Assembly: GCA_024434115.1 (NCBI GenBank)
Contig: QMIT01000010.1
Location: 186,001 to 250,000 of the forward strand
Direction: 5' to 3'
Length of the DNA: 64,000 nt
From: Chloroflexota bacterium
GTDB taxonomy: Bacteria > Chloroflexota > Anaerolineae > Aggregatilineales > J027
Position 1 is the stretch's first letter. Every line of letters begins with the position of its first letter. Shown in pieces: positions 43,657 to 51,577 of the stretch. The notes under the pieces were generated by a model. The model ran no database searches. It was not told the DNA's origin and was given only the letters and a program-made list of their open reading frames with translations. The position numbers and the translations under genes were made by a program.

Positions 43657-43888
43657 GCAATTCGTATACTTCGCATAAATCCATCGGCAATCGCGCTGTG
43701 TGAGCCAGTTCGCGTGCGAGAGATTTTGACCTATAATGATGATGAGGCAGTATACAAAATTTACCGAGTAATCGTAAAAAATTTGTTATTGAATGTTTTT
43801 GTAAATTCTTGCGAAAAATTGTTTCGTGATAGAATGACAGTATCTGCCTAAGACATGAATTGTGTAAACGCTGAGGAGAGGGGATATA

Positions 43889-44746
43889 ATGTCAAGATTT
43901 GACCGTATTCATGTTCAACAAGCCGAAGAAGCGGCACTCAAAAAAGCCCATCAGCAAGAATCCTCAGACGTTGACAGTTCTCATGACGCTCCCACCAACG
44001 CTGTACTCAGTATGCAGCGCACACATGGCAATCAAGCCGTGCAGCGCATGATTACTGCTGTTCAACGCAGTGTCATGCAAGATGGGGGGGCAATTAATGA
44101 TGAGATCAGCCAGCGCATCAATAGCAAACGCGGCAGTGGCGGTAGCCTTGATGGTGCAATCCAAGCCTCAGCCAGCACTCAAATGGGATATGACTTCTCC
44201 GGTGTCAAGGTTCATACCGATAGTGAATCGGATCAACTGAACAAGTCGCTCGGCGCAAAAGCCTTTACGACAGGCAGCGACATCTACTTCAGTGCCAATT
44301 CCTATAGCCCCGGCACAAGCGAAGGTCAAGAACTCATTCATCATGAATTGACGCATGTGGTTCAGCAAGGCGGACAAGCCCCGTCTGGCGGATTAACGCT
44401 TGGCCCAGCCGATGATGCTTATGAGCGTGAGGCCGACCACATGGCAAAATCCGTCGCTTCGCAAAGTGCGAGTCAGCCCGCTTCGACACAGGCCAAACGG
44501 GTCGAAGAAATTCAGACCATGCGGATTCAGCGTGAGGCCATGCCCGAAGAAGAGGAAATGCTTCAGGCGAAACGCGATCCTGCCATCCAGCGTGAGGCGC
44601 TACCCGAAGAAGAGGAGATGCTTCAGGCCAAACGTGACCCCAATCTCCAACGCCAAGAGGCAGAGGATGAAGAGGAATTGGTACAGCCCATGCGTGATCC
44701 CAATCTTCAGCGCCAAGAAGAACCTGAAGAAGAGGAAATGATGTAG
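43889..44746 (+). CDS. DUF4157 eCIS-associated metalloprotease-like protein
   Basis: The 285-residue protein holds the DUF4157 domain (about residues 85-190): F-S-G-V-K-V-H-T-D, A-F-T-T-G-S-D-I-Y-F, the HExxH zinc motif H-E-L-T-H (152-156) and the downstream E-R-E-A-D ligand motif. N-terminal Gln-Arg motifs and a C-terminal tail flank it. The tail is a tandem repeat of 20 residues, starting at 213, 233, 253 and 273, of the form (I/L)-Q-R-x-x-x-(P/D)-E-E-E. DUF4157 proteins are a hallmark of eCIS loci and may be cargo or cargo-processing factors. GAGGAGAGGGG precedes the ATG. It opens the cluster. Confidence 0.9.
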   Translation: MSRFDRIHVQQAEEAALKKAHQQESSDVDSSHDAPTNAVLSMQRTHGNQAVQRMITAVQRSVMQDGGAINDEISQRINSKRGSGGSLDGAIQASASTQMGYDFSGVKVHTDSESDQLNKSLGAKAFTTGSDIYFSANSYSPGTSEGQELIHHELTHVVQQGGQAPSGGLTLGPADDAYEREADHMAKSVASQSASQPASTQAKRVEEIQTMRIQREAMPEEEEMLQAKRDPAIQREALPEEEEMLQAKRDPNLQRQEAEDEEELVQPMRDPNLQRQEEPEEEEMM

Positions 44747-44806
44747 AAGTCGGCAGACACTCGGCACTTGGATAATTAAGCAATACCTTTTTAAGGACGT
44801 GGTCGT

Positions 44807-45643
44807 ATGATTCAAGACCTTGACGAGACGCTGCGTGACATTCTGGTCAAATATGGCAAACTCAATTCAGGCAATATTGATATTGCGTTTGACCAACCGA
44901 CTGGTGAATGGACTGCGACGTTAGGCCGCCCCACCATCAATCTCTATCTCTACGATATTCGTGAGAATACCGAACTGCGGGCCGCCACTACCTATCAGGT
45001 GCAGCATCAAGATAATGGCAAAGCGCGTAAGGTCTATATGCCCAAGCGGGTTGACTTGAGCTACCTGATTACTGTCTGGGCCAAAAACCCGGAAGATGAA
45101 CACCAACTGCTATGGCGTGTACTGCATACCCTTTCGCAATTTCCCACCATTAAACCAGAGATGGGGGTCGGCGTGGTGCAAGATCAGCTTTTTGATATGC
45201 CCACCAAAGTCGCTCTCCCCTCAGATGCGGTGCGTAACATGCCCGACCTCTGGGGTGTAATGGAAAATCAATTGAAGCCCAGCATCAATTTTGTGGTGAC
45301 TGTTTCGCTCGATACGCAGCGGGCCATTGAAGCCCCAGTGGTCTTTACTGCCATCTATCGTATCGGGCAGTCCCAGCATCCCCCAACAGAAGTCATTACC
45401 GCCGAAGATGTCGCAATCTATCACATCGGTGGACGGGTTATAGATAAACAAGACCCGGTTGGGGCTGGGATAGAAGTAGAACTGCTCAATCGGGGCGAAG
45501 TTGTACAAACCGACTCCGATGGTCGTTTCATATTTGCCTACTTAGAGCCGGGTGAATATGATGTAGCAGTAACGATAGAAGGCCGAAAACCCAAACGCCA
45601 GAAAATCACCGTACCCAGCAAAAGCTACGATTTGTCCGTCTAG
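44807..45643 (+). CDS. Pvc16/Afp16-like (DUF4255) tube-terminating cap protein
   Basis: The 278-residue protein starts I-Q-D-L-D-E-T-L and contains I-N-L-Y-L-Y-D-I-R-E-N, V-D-L-S-Y-L-I-T-V-W-A and L-L-W-R-V-L, as in the N-terminal domain of Pvc16. That protein caps the tube and sheath in eCIS particles. Residues 205-278 form a carboxypeptidase-regulatory-like beta domain (G-R-F-I-F-A-Y-L-E-P-G-E-Y). ATG 44807 follows AAGGACGTGG. Confidence 0.85.
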   Translation: MIQDLDETLRDILVKYGKLNSGNIDIAFDQPTGEWTATLGRPTINLYLYDIRENTELRAATTYQVQHQDNGKARKVYMPKRVDLSYLITVWAKNPEDEHQLLWRVLHTLSQFPTIKPEMGVGVVQDQLFDMPTKVALPSDAVRNMPDLWGVMENQLKPSINFVVTVSLDTQRAIEAPVVFTAIYRIGQSQHPPTEVITAEDVAIYHIGGRVIDKQDPVGAGIEVELLNRGEVVQTDSDGRFIFAYLEPGEYDVAVTIEGRKPKRQKITVPSKSYDLSV

Positions 45644-45772
45644 CTCTAATTCACTATGATGAAGGGCAACCTGCCTATAAACGCTTACGGAAGGAGGCGT
45701 ATCGTTAGAAAGGCTTTTACGTCAAAAAATTGTCCGGTTTAACCAGCTAATTTTCAGGAGAGATGCACTGAT

Positions 45773-47332
45773 ATGGCACCCTCGTATTTGTCACCCGGTG
45801 TTTATGTAGAAGAAGTGGATCGCGGGACTAAACCCATTGAAGCGGTCGGTACTGCGGTGGCGGCATTTGTGGGGTACACCGAAAAAGCGGCAGACCCCCG
45901 CAATGGCAATAATCTCGTTGGCAAGCCCACCCTTGTCACCAATTGGTCACAATATCAACAGCACTTTGGCAACTTTGTTGAAGGGGCCTACCTACCCGAA
46001 TCGGTGTGGGGCTATTTCAACAATGGCGGCACTCGTGCTTATATTGTTTCGGTTAAGACCCTCGGCGCTGCTGCGGATGGCGCAAAAGGCCTACCCGCCA
46101 AAGCGACTGTCGCTGCTGTCGATAAAAGTGGCGATGTTTTAGAAATCACTGCAAAGGCGGGCGGCCCGGCTGGCAACAACATCCAAGCCTCGGTGAAGCC
46201 CGAAGCCGCCAAAGAAGAGGGTGCGGACGCCACCTTTACCCTTGTAATTAAGTCTGGCTCACAGACCGAAAGTTTCCCCAATGTCAACCTGAAGAAGGGT
46301 GACAAGCAGTATGTTGAAACGGTGGTCAAGGCCCAATCCAAACTGGTGGATGTCAAGGTCGTTGCCAAAGACACCAAATTGGCTCCGGCTGGGGAAGTTC
46401 ACTTGACGGGTGGCAAGGTTGAGACCAAAGCTGTCACCATTTTGGACTATCAAGGTGAATTGGCGGCCCGCACGGGCTTGGGTGGTATTGAAGCCATCCC
46501 CGATGTCACCATGATTGTCGCGCCTGACCTGATGAGCGCCTTCCAAGCAGGTGAATTGGATGGCAAAGGGGTGCAAACTGTGCAGACGGCCATTATTGAC
46601 TTCTGCGAACGCACCCGCTATGTATTCGCCATTTTGGACTGCCCGCCCGGTTTGACCCCGCAGGAAGTCTATGATTGGCGCATGACGGTTAATTACGATA
46701 CCACCCGCGCTGCCCTGTATTATCCTTGGGTTGAAGTCTCTGACCCAATGAAAGCGGGCAAGACCCATTTTGTGCCGCCGAGTGGTTTGCTGGCTGGTTT
46801 GTATGCCCGTGTTGACGAAACTCGTGGTGTCCACAAAGCCCCCGCCAACGAAATTTTGCGTGGCGTGGTGGGCCTTGAAGTGAATGTCACTAAAGGTGAA
46901 CAAGATGGCCTGAACCCGGTTGGTGTGAACTGCATCCGCAGCTTCCCCGGACGTGGTATCCGTGTGTGGGGTGCGCGTACCCTCACCAGCGATCCCTCTT
47001 GGCGCTATATCAACGTTCGTCGTCTGTTCAACATGATTGAGGCGAGCATTGAACGTGGTACCCAATGGGCCGTGTTTGAACCCAACGATTACTCGCTGTG
47101 GGCGCGGCTGCGTCGTGATATTACCTCCTTCCTGAAAGTGCAGTGGCGTAGTGGAGCGCTCTTTGGGCGTACACCGGAAGAGGCTTTCTTTGTCAAATGC
47201 GATGAAGAACTCAATCCAGTGGAAATCCGCGATCTGGGCCAATGTATTGTGGAAGTCGGTATTGCACCCGTCAAACCCGCCGAATTCTTGATTATCCGCA
47301 TCAGTCAATGGGCACCCGAAGGCGGCGAATAA
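45773..47332 (+). CDS. eCIS contractile sheath protein
   Basis: The 519-residue protein has the phage tail sheath start (Y-L-S-P-G-V-Y-V-E-E-V) and C-terminal sheath fold (W-R-Y-I-N-V-R-R-L-F-N-M-I-E-A-S-I, then F-L-K-V-Q-W-R-S-G-A-L-F-G). An insertion at about residues 100-225, Ala/Lys-rich with beta strands, is likely the surface-exposed domain. Only one sheath gene is present, whereas Afp and PVC loci have three. AGGAG lies 12 nt before the ATG. Its 129-nt upstream gap holds nothing else I can name. Confidence 0.93.
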   Translation: MAPSYLSPGVYVEEVDRGTKPIEAVGTAVAAFVGYTEKAADPRNGNNLVGKPTLVTNWSQYQQHFGNFVEGAYLPESVWGYFNNGGTRAYIVSVKTLGAAADGAKGLPAKATVAAVDKSGDVLEITAKAGGPAGNNIQASVKPEAAKEEGADATFTLVIKSGSQTESFPNVNLKKGDKQYVETVVKAQSKLVDVKVVAKDTKLAPAGEVHLTGGKVETKAVTILDYQGELAARTGLGGIEAIPDVTMIVAPDLMSAFQAGELDGKGVQTVQTAIIDFCERTRYVFAILDCPPGLTPQEVYDWRMTVNYDTTRAALYYPWVEVSDPMKAGKTHFVPPSGLLAGLYARVDETRGVHKAPANEILRGVVGLEVNVTKGEQDGLNPVGVNCIRSFPGRGIRVWGARTLTSDPSWRYINVRRLFNMIEASIERGTQWAVFEPNDYSLWARLRRDITSFLKVQWRSGALFGRTPEEAFFVKCDEELNPVEIRDLGQCIVEVGIAPVKPAEFLIIRISQWAPEGGE

Positions 47333-47383
47333 GCCAACCGGGGCCGTTCTGAGTTCAATTAGTGTTTAAGGAGAAGGGATTTT

Positions 47384-47842
47384 ATGCCAGCAGGTAAAGA
47401 CGCAGTATCGGGCGATCCCCTAGTTTCATTTAATTTCGCAATTGAAGTCGCCGGTGTGGTCAGTGGCTTTTTCACTGAATGCGCGGGTCTCGGCTCTGAA
47501 AGCGAAGTGGTCGTCCACAAAGTCATGGGGCCGGGTGGTCAGGAAATCGTTCGTAAGGTGCCCGGACGCCTAAAATGGGGTGATGTGACCTTGAAACGTG
47601 GCATCACCGCCAATATGGACTTCTGGGATTGGCGCAAGATGGTCGAAGACGGCAACGTCACTTCCGCCCGCAAGGATGGCTCGATCATCATGTACGACCA
47701 AGAAGGCACAGAAGTCGCCCGTTGGAATTTTGAAAAAGGGTGGCCGTCCAAGATTTCTGGCCCAAGTGTCAAATCCGACAGCAATGAAATCGGGATTGAA
47801 GAACTTACTATCGTCCACGAATATATCGCCCGTGTGACGTAG
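47384..47842 (+). CDS. eCIS inner tube protein 1
   Basis: The 152-residue protein has the tube fold of Hcp/gp19-type proteins: F-N-F-A-I-E-V-A-G-V-V-S-G-F-F-T-E-C, L-K-R-G-I-T, and the late W-N-F-E-K-G-W-P-S-K-I-S-G-P strands ending E-L-T-I-V-H-E-Y-I. It forms the rings inside the sheath. GGAGAAGGG precedes the ATG. A strong hairpin follows in the gap after it. Confidence 0.93.
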   Translation: MPAGKDAVSGDPLVSFNFAIEVAGVVSGFFTECAGLGSESEVVVHKVMGPGGQEIVRKVPGRLKWGDVTLKRGITANMDFWDWRKMVEDGNVTSARKDGSIIMYDQEGTEVARWNFEKGWPSKISGPSVKSDSNEIGIEELTIVHEYIARVT

Positions 47843-47866
47843 TTCTGAGATTATCAAGCCTAATGG

Positions 47867-47890
47867 AGGGGCGGTTAAGAAATCGCCCCT
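47867..47890. repeat. Hairpin between tube 1 and the assembly chaperone
   Basis: AGGGGCGGTT (47867-47876) pairs over ten positions (one G-T) with AATCGCCCCT (47881-47890) around AAGA. It is followed by ACTGACCTATTTTTG, a weak U-rich stretch. It could reduce read-through into later genes or protect the tube mRNA 3' end. It also resembles dispersed hairpin repeats. Confidence 0.55.
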
Positions 47891-47926
47891 ACTGACCTAT
47901 TTTTGCAAGCCAAATTAGAGGAATCC

Positions 47927-48292
47927 ATGTTACAAACCGAGTTCGATTTCACGCTGCCACGTGGCTATGTGGATGATTATGGCAACGTTCATAAAGAAGG
48001 AACGATGCGTTTAGCGACGGCATTGGATGAAATTGAGCCGCTGCGACACCCCAAAGTCCGTCAAAATGAGGCGTATTTGACGGTCATTTTGCTGTCACGG
48101 GTTATCACTCGCTTGGGAACAATCCGTGAAGTGACGCCTGTCATGATTGAGAAATTTTTTGCGGCTGATCTAGCCTATCTACAAGACTTTTATCAAGAAA
48201 TTAATGGAGACGGTGTGACCAAAGTGGGGGTGAAATGCCCGAACTGCAATCATGATTTTACCGTCGAGGTCTCTCTATCGGGGGGATCGTAG
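47927..48292 (+). CDS. eCIS tail assembly chaperone-like protein
   Basis: The 121-residue protein (F-T-L-P-R-G-Y-V-D-D-Y-G, M-R-L-A-T-A-L-D-E-I, V-I-T-R-L-G) belongs to the small 'phage tail assembly' proteins of eCIS loci, and it ends with a C-P-N-C-N-H-D-F metal-binding-like turn. ATG 47927 follows AGAGGA. In tailed phages the equivalent chaperones are made in two forms by frameshifting; here the last codons form a G-run slippery site leading into DUF6760. Confidence 0.8.
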   Translation: MLQTEFDFTLPRGYVDDYGNVHKEGTMRLATALDEIEPLRHPKVRQNEAYLTVILLSRVITRLGTIREVTPVMIEKFFAADLAYLQDFYQEINGDGVTKVGVKCPNCNHDFTVEVSLSGGS

Positions 48293-48328
48293 GCTACCCT
48301 TTAGACCGCCTGCATGAAGAGGTAGCCT
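48266..48328 (+). promoter_or_regulatory. Putative programmed -1 ribosomal frameshift signal
   Basis: The slippery heptamer G-GGG-GGA occupies 48280-48286 in the phase required for -1 tandem slippage. An SD-like GAGG lies at 48266-48269, 10 nt upstream. A perfect 8-bp stem, AGGCTACC (48291-48298) with GGTAGCCT (48321-48328), begins 4 nt downstream with a 22-nt loop. This is the full element set of bacterial dnaX-type signals. Slippage yields chaperone-DUF6760 fusion of 170 residues. Confidence 0.72.
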
Positions 48329-48438
48329 TCCTAGCGATGCACTTGCATTGGTCACGGGCGGAAATCTTGAATATGGATCATCGAGAACGAGTGCGCTGGG
48401 TGGGCTATGTCAGCCAGATTAACCAGCGTGGGGAATGA
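48286..48438 (+). CDS. DUF6760-like eCIS small protein, -1 frame extension
   Basis: An unlisted frame of about 50 codons reads G-Y-P-L-D-R-L-H-E-E-V-A-F-L-A, then H-W-S-R-A-E-I-L-N-M, H-R-E-R-V-R-W-V and ends Q-R-G-E. This is the DUF6760 pattern found next to tail-assembly genes in eCIS loci. Upstream to the in-frame stop at 48253 there is no ATG, GTG or TTG; the first ATG (48337) would remove the conserved start. It is therefore probably translated by -1 frameshift from the chaperone gene. Independent start at ATC is the alternative. The start given is the first codon after the shift. Confidence 0.75.
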   Translation: MVGYPLDRLHEEVAFLAMHLHWSRAEILNMDHRERVRWVGYVSQINQRGE

Positions 48439-48453
48439 TTATAGGTAGATGTA

Positions 48454-48831
48454 ATGAGTATTGGTCGAATCGGCAAACAAGCACAGCAAGCAGCCCAACA
48501 ATATCAGCGGCGGTATCAAATGAATTATGGCCCATCGTCCGAGGCCAATTTGCAACCACCGCGCCGCAGTCAACCTATCGCATCCGAGGCTCCTGAGGCC
48601 GTTCAGCGTGTGCCGATGGAAGCGCCGATAGAATCGGATGACACCCCTTCCACTGTGATGCCAGAGATGGTACAGCGGGCCGATGATGCTGATAGCGGTG
48701 GGGACGAAGGCGCAACCAACAGCGACCATAACGTTTCGCCCAAAGACGTCGCAGAACGGGTATATGCCCTTTTGCTGCGTGATATTAAACGAGAACAAGA
48801 ACGGTTGGGGACTTTCCGAAAAACACGATAG
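48454..48831 (+). CDS. Small disordered eCIS protein with QR motifs
   Basis: The 125-residue protein has a basic, Gln-rich N-terminus, a disordered middle containing A-V-Q-R-V-P and M-V-Q-R-A-D, and a C-terminal helix V-A-E-R-V-Y-A-L-L-L-R-D-I-K-R-E-Q-E-R. That helix matches the C-terminus of the 748-residue protein downstream. Function unknown; it precedes the second tube gene by 18 nt. Confidence 0.8.
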   Translation: MSIGRIGKQAQQAAQQYQRRYQMNYGPSSEANLQPPRRSQPIASEAPEAVQRVPMEAPIESDDTPSTVMPEMVQRADDADSGGDEGATNSDHNVSPKDVAERVYALLLRDIKREQERLGTFRKTR

Positions 48832-48849
48832 TCCACGAGCGAGGAAACG

Positions 48850-49275
48850 ATGTCTGAAGAAGCCTTTAGCGCCCATAGTTTTGTAATCGAGATCAACGGT
48901 TCGCCGATGGCTGCGTTTACCGAATGTACGCTTCCGACGCTTGAGATCGAAACGCAGGATCAAAAAGAAGGCGGCCTCAACGAATATACCCATGTGCTGC
49001 CTGTGCGCCGCAAGAGTGGACGGCTTATTTTGAAACGAGGGCTGACTGCCAGCCAAGAATTGCTGTCTTTATATAAAGACCTCTTGAGTGGTCAGGTGCA
49101 GCCCGCGACCTATTCCGTTTCGGTGGTGATGTACGATTCGATGAAAAGTGAATTGGCCCGTTGGAATTTTGACAAAGCCATCCCGGTGAAATGGACTGGC
49201 CCCACCCTTAAATCCGACACGGGGGCCGTGGCTATCGAGTCGCTAGAACTAGTGGTACACGACTATATTCCCTAG
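48850..49275 (+). CDS. eCIS inner tube protein 2
   Basis: A second Hcp/gp19-like protein of 141 residues: F-V-I-E-I-N-G-S-P-M-A-A-F-T-E-C, L-I-L-K-R-G-L-T-A-S and L-A-R-W-N-F-D-K-A-I-P-V-K-W-T-G-P, ending E-S-L-E-L-V-V-H-D-Y-I-P. Comparable second tube proteins (Afp5/Pvc5-like) join the tube to the baseplate. Short relative to tube 1 and clearly paralogous. Confidence 0.9.
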   Translation: MSEEAFSAHSFVIEINGSPMAAFTECTLPTLEIETQDQKEGGLNEYTHVLPVRRKSGRLILKRGLTASQELLSLYKDLLSGQVQPATYSVSVVMYDSMKSELARWNFDKAIPVKWTGPTLKSDTGAVAIESLELVVHDYIP

Positions 49276-49306
49276 ACAGCCTGAGGCTGACTTGGAGTCA
49301 ACAACA

Positions 49307-51553
49307 ATGATTATTCGACGCAAACCCACTGGTATACTCAATCGTCGCCGACCCATTGGCAGCCTCGGTCAACGTCTGCTGCAACGCAGTGTGGCCCAAG
49401 TCCGGCGTATGGTCATTTCACGTCTACCCCATCGCCATGCGGATTGGGAAACCCCGCCGATGGTATGGAATCAAGGTGATGAGCAGGATTATGATTGGGA
49501 AGCGGAGGAATTTGCACCCCAACCACCATCCGATTGGTCACGCCCACCCGCCAAAGCCCCTGCTCGGCGTTCTGGTCAGCCGTCATCGGTACAGCCTACC
49601 AGAGAAGATGAACCGATGCCTGCCGATCTTCAGGCCATTTACAATTTGCATAAAGCAATGGGCCGGGTCACGGGTGAAAGTTTCTTGCACCGGGACGCTG
49701 AACCTGATAGCCAAAAAATCACCAAGACGCCCCCGACATCTAGGCCTGTGCAGGCCAGTGGTCGTTATGAACCGCCACCCCAACGTCCGGTAACGCCGCG
49801 CAACGCCCCACCTCAACCGACGCCCGAACCCGCTGAGGCTGAACCGCCGCCTGTGCAGCGCCGTGTGGTGTCCAAAGTTGAATATATGGGTGTGCGCAAC
49901 ATGGCCGAGGAATTTGGGTTGGCAGAACCCACCGCTGAATCGGCGGATGATTTTGAGGACGATTCATTTGATGATATGCCGGATGCCTTACCGGGGACAT
50001 TTGAGGACGGGGAGGATTCCGCCGAATATGACACTGATGAGCGGGACACGTCCGATTCTGCCGATTATAACGAGGCGGTGAGTGCGGCAATTGCGAAAGC
50101 TGAAGCGCCCATACCACGCACTGCGCCTTCTAACGTTCAGGCCAGTCCAGCCGATATTTTGGAAGACGACCCACAAGAATTTACCCAGACGCTGATTGAG
50201 CAGTCGCCGACCTCACCTGCTGGGGAGCAAGCCGCCCAAACTGCGGGAAATTTGCCTAGTGCATCGGTGCAATCATCTACCGCATTGCAGCCATCCAGTC
50301 CCTCTACATCCACTGCACAGGCAGGTCAAACACCTCCATCCAGCCAACCCGATTCATCTGCAGGGCCTGTTGACCAGACGTTTGCATCAGCACCCAGCGT
50401 GATTGAAGAATCAGAAAATATTCAGCGCAAACCTGCGGATACACCTTCCGCATCATGGACGATGGATGACTGGCCGACACAACCCGATGCGGGACGATTC
50501 TATACAGCCGATCAATTAAGCGCGGCGATTGCCCAAGCTGAAGCGCCTGTTCAGCGGAGTGAACCCCAAGTGGTGCGGGCCAAGCGGATAGAGGCTTCTG
50601 AACCCGCCATTCAACCGATGGTGCAACGAACAGCCTACACCCGCGTGATAGATGAGATCGAGGAGCATCCGCGCTCAGAATTCCCTTTTGAATCCGCGCC
50701 TCCTCCTTTTGAACGACGCATTACAGGTCAAGCCGTGATGGATAGTGCGGAATTTAGCCCGCGCCCGGTTGAAAATATCAACTATGCCGCGCCTGCGATC
50801 ACCCCGCCCGCTGCATCATCATCTACACCCTCTGCTGCGCCTGTTGGTCGGGTGGCACGGATGCCTGAAACGCCGGATATGCCCGATACATCCGATACGT
50901 GGTCAGAAGTACCTGATATGCCACAGCCAACAGTCCAACGGCGGGCTATCCCATTAGATGAGGCTTTTGATGCACCGCCCCTGCCACAGCAGTTGGTGAG
51001 TTTGGATGAAGCGTTGGAAATGTCGGGAACGTTCACCGAAGCAGCGCCGATACAAGAGGCCCCACCGCCTGTTTTGATGCCGCCGATTGGCCGAACTCGA
51101 CACCGAGATATTTCATTAAATCCGCCCTCGCCGGAATCGGCCCGTCCGCCTGCGCCATCTGCCTCGCCCGGTGGGTCGCCAGTGCAGCGGTCAAGTTCGC
51201 CCGAAACAGTAAATACCGCTGTCCAAAGAGCCGAAGCACCTGCGCCGGAAACGACGAATACCCAATCCGAACAGGGATTGTTATCACTGCTTGATTTACC
51301 TGTAGATACACCCATTCAACGGGATGGCCCACCCATGCCGAATGTGGACGTTGCGCCCTCGGTGCAAACAACCGCCATTCAGCGCGAAACCCCTGCCTCG
51401 CCCATGACATCGGCAGCACCTTCGGGTGGCACTGAAAATAATGAGGGTGAAGGGGAAGGGGCGGATAAGGCCGAAGTTGAAAAAATGGCGAACGAAGTTT
51501 ATCGCTTGTTACAGCGCCGCCTAAAGGTTGAGCGTGAACGTCGAAGTCGGTAA
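49307..51553 (+). CDS. Large disordered Pro-rich eCIS protein with repeated V/I-Q-R motifs
   Basis: The 748-residue protein has a basic N-terminal helix (I-I-R-R-K-P-T-G-I-L-N-R-R-R), a very long low-complexity Pro/Ala/Ser/Glu region and a charged C-terminal helix (V-E-K-M-A-N-E-V-Y-R-L-L-Q-R-R-L-K). At least nine V-Q-R or I-Q-R motifs are scattered along it. A longer internal repeat, S-A-A-I-A-(K/Q)-A-E-A-P, occurs twice. No enzyme domain is visible. It could be a scaffold, lumen component or length-determining factor; no tape-measure signature is seen. ATG 49307 follows GGAG by 9 nt. Confidence 0.8.
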   Translation: MIIRRKPTGILNRRRPIGSLGQRLLQRSVAQVRRMVISRLPHRHADWETPPMVWNQGDEQDYDWEAEEFAPQPPSDWSRPPAKAPARRSGQPSSVQPTREDEPMPADLQAIYNLHKAMGRVTGESFLHRDAEPDSQKITKTPPTSRPVQASGRYEPPPQRPVTPRNAPPQPTPEPAEAEPPPVQRRVVSKVEYMGVRNMAEEFGLAEPTAESADDFEDDSFDDMPDALPGTFEDGEDSAEYDTDERDTSDSADYNEAVSAAIAKAEAPIPRTAPSNVQASPADILEDDPQEFTQTLIEQSPTSPAGEQAAQTAGNLPSASVQSSTALQPSSPSTSTAQAGQTPPSSQPDSSAGPVDQTFASAPSVIEESENIQRKPADTPSASWTMDDWPTQPDAGRFYTADQLSAAIAQAEAPVQRSEPQVVRAKRIEASEPAIQPMVQRTAYTRVIDEIEEHPRSEFPFESAPPPFERRITGQAVMDSAEFSPRPVENINYAAPAITPPAASSSTPSAAPVGRVARMPETPDMPDTSDTWSEVPDMPQPTVQRRAIPLDEAFDAPPLPQQLVSLDEALEMSGTFTEAAPIQEAPPPVLMPPIGRTRHRDISLNPPSPESARPPAPSASPGGSPVQRSSSPETVNTAVQRAEAPAPETTNTQSEQGLLSLLDLPVDTPIQRDGPPMPNVDVAPSVQTTAIQRETPASPMTSAAPSGGTENNEGEGEGADKAEVEKMANEVYRLLQRRLKVERERRSR

Positions 51554-51577
51554 TTGTTAGATGTTGGAGGAATAAGG

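Noticed and set aside
43633..43851. 72-codon plus-strand frame before the eCIS cluster
   Set aside because: It overlaps the consensus promoter of the arginine operon, has no ribosome-binding site and no recognisable sequence.
46259..47308. Long open frame of 349 codons antisense to the sheath gene
   Set aside because: It mirrors the codon structure of a well-supported sheath gene and has no family resemblance or ribosome-binding site.
48337..48438. DUF6760 translated from its internal ATG at 48337
   Set aside because: That start would delete the most conserved part (G-Y-P-L-D-R-L-H-E-E-V) of the protein.
49307..51553. 748-residue protein as a tape measure
   Set aside because: It is Pro/Ser-rich and disordered, not the long helical, hydrophobic-patch sequence expected of a tape measure; left as unknown.
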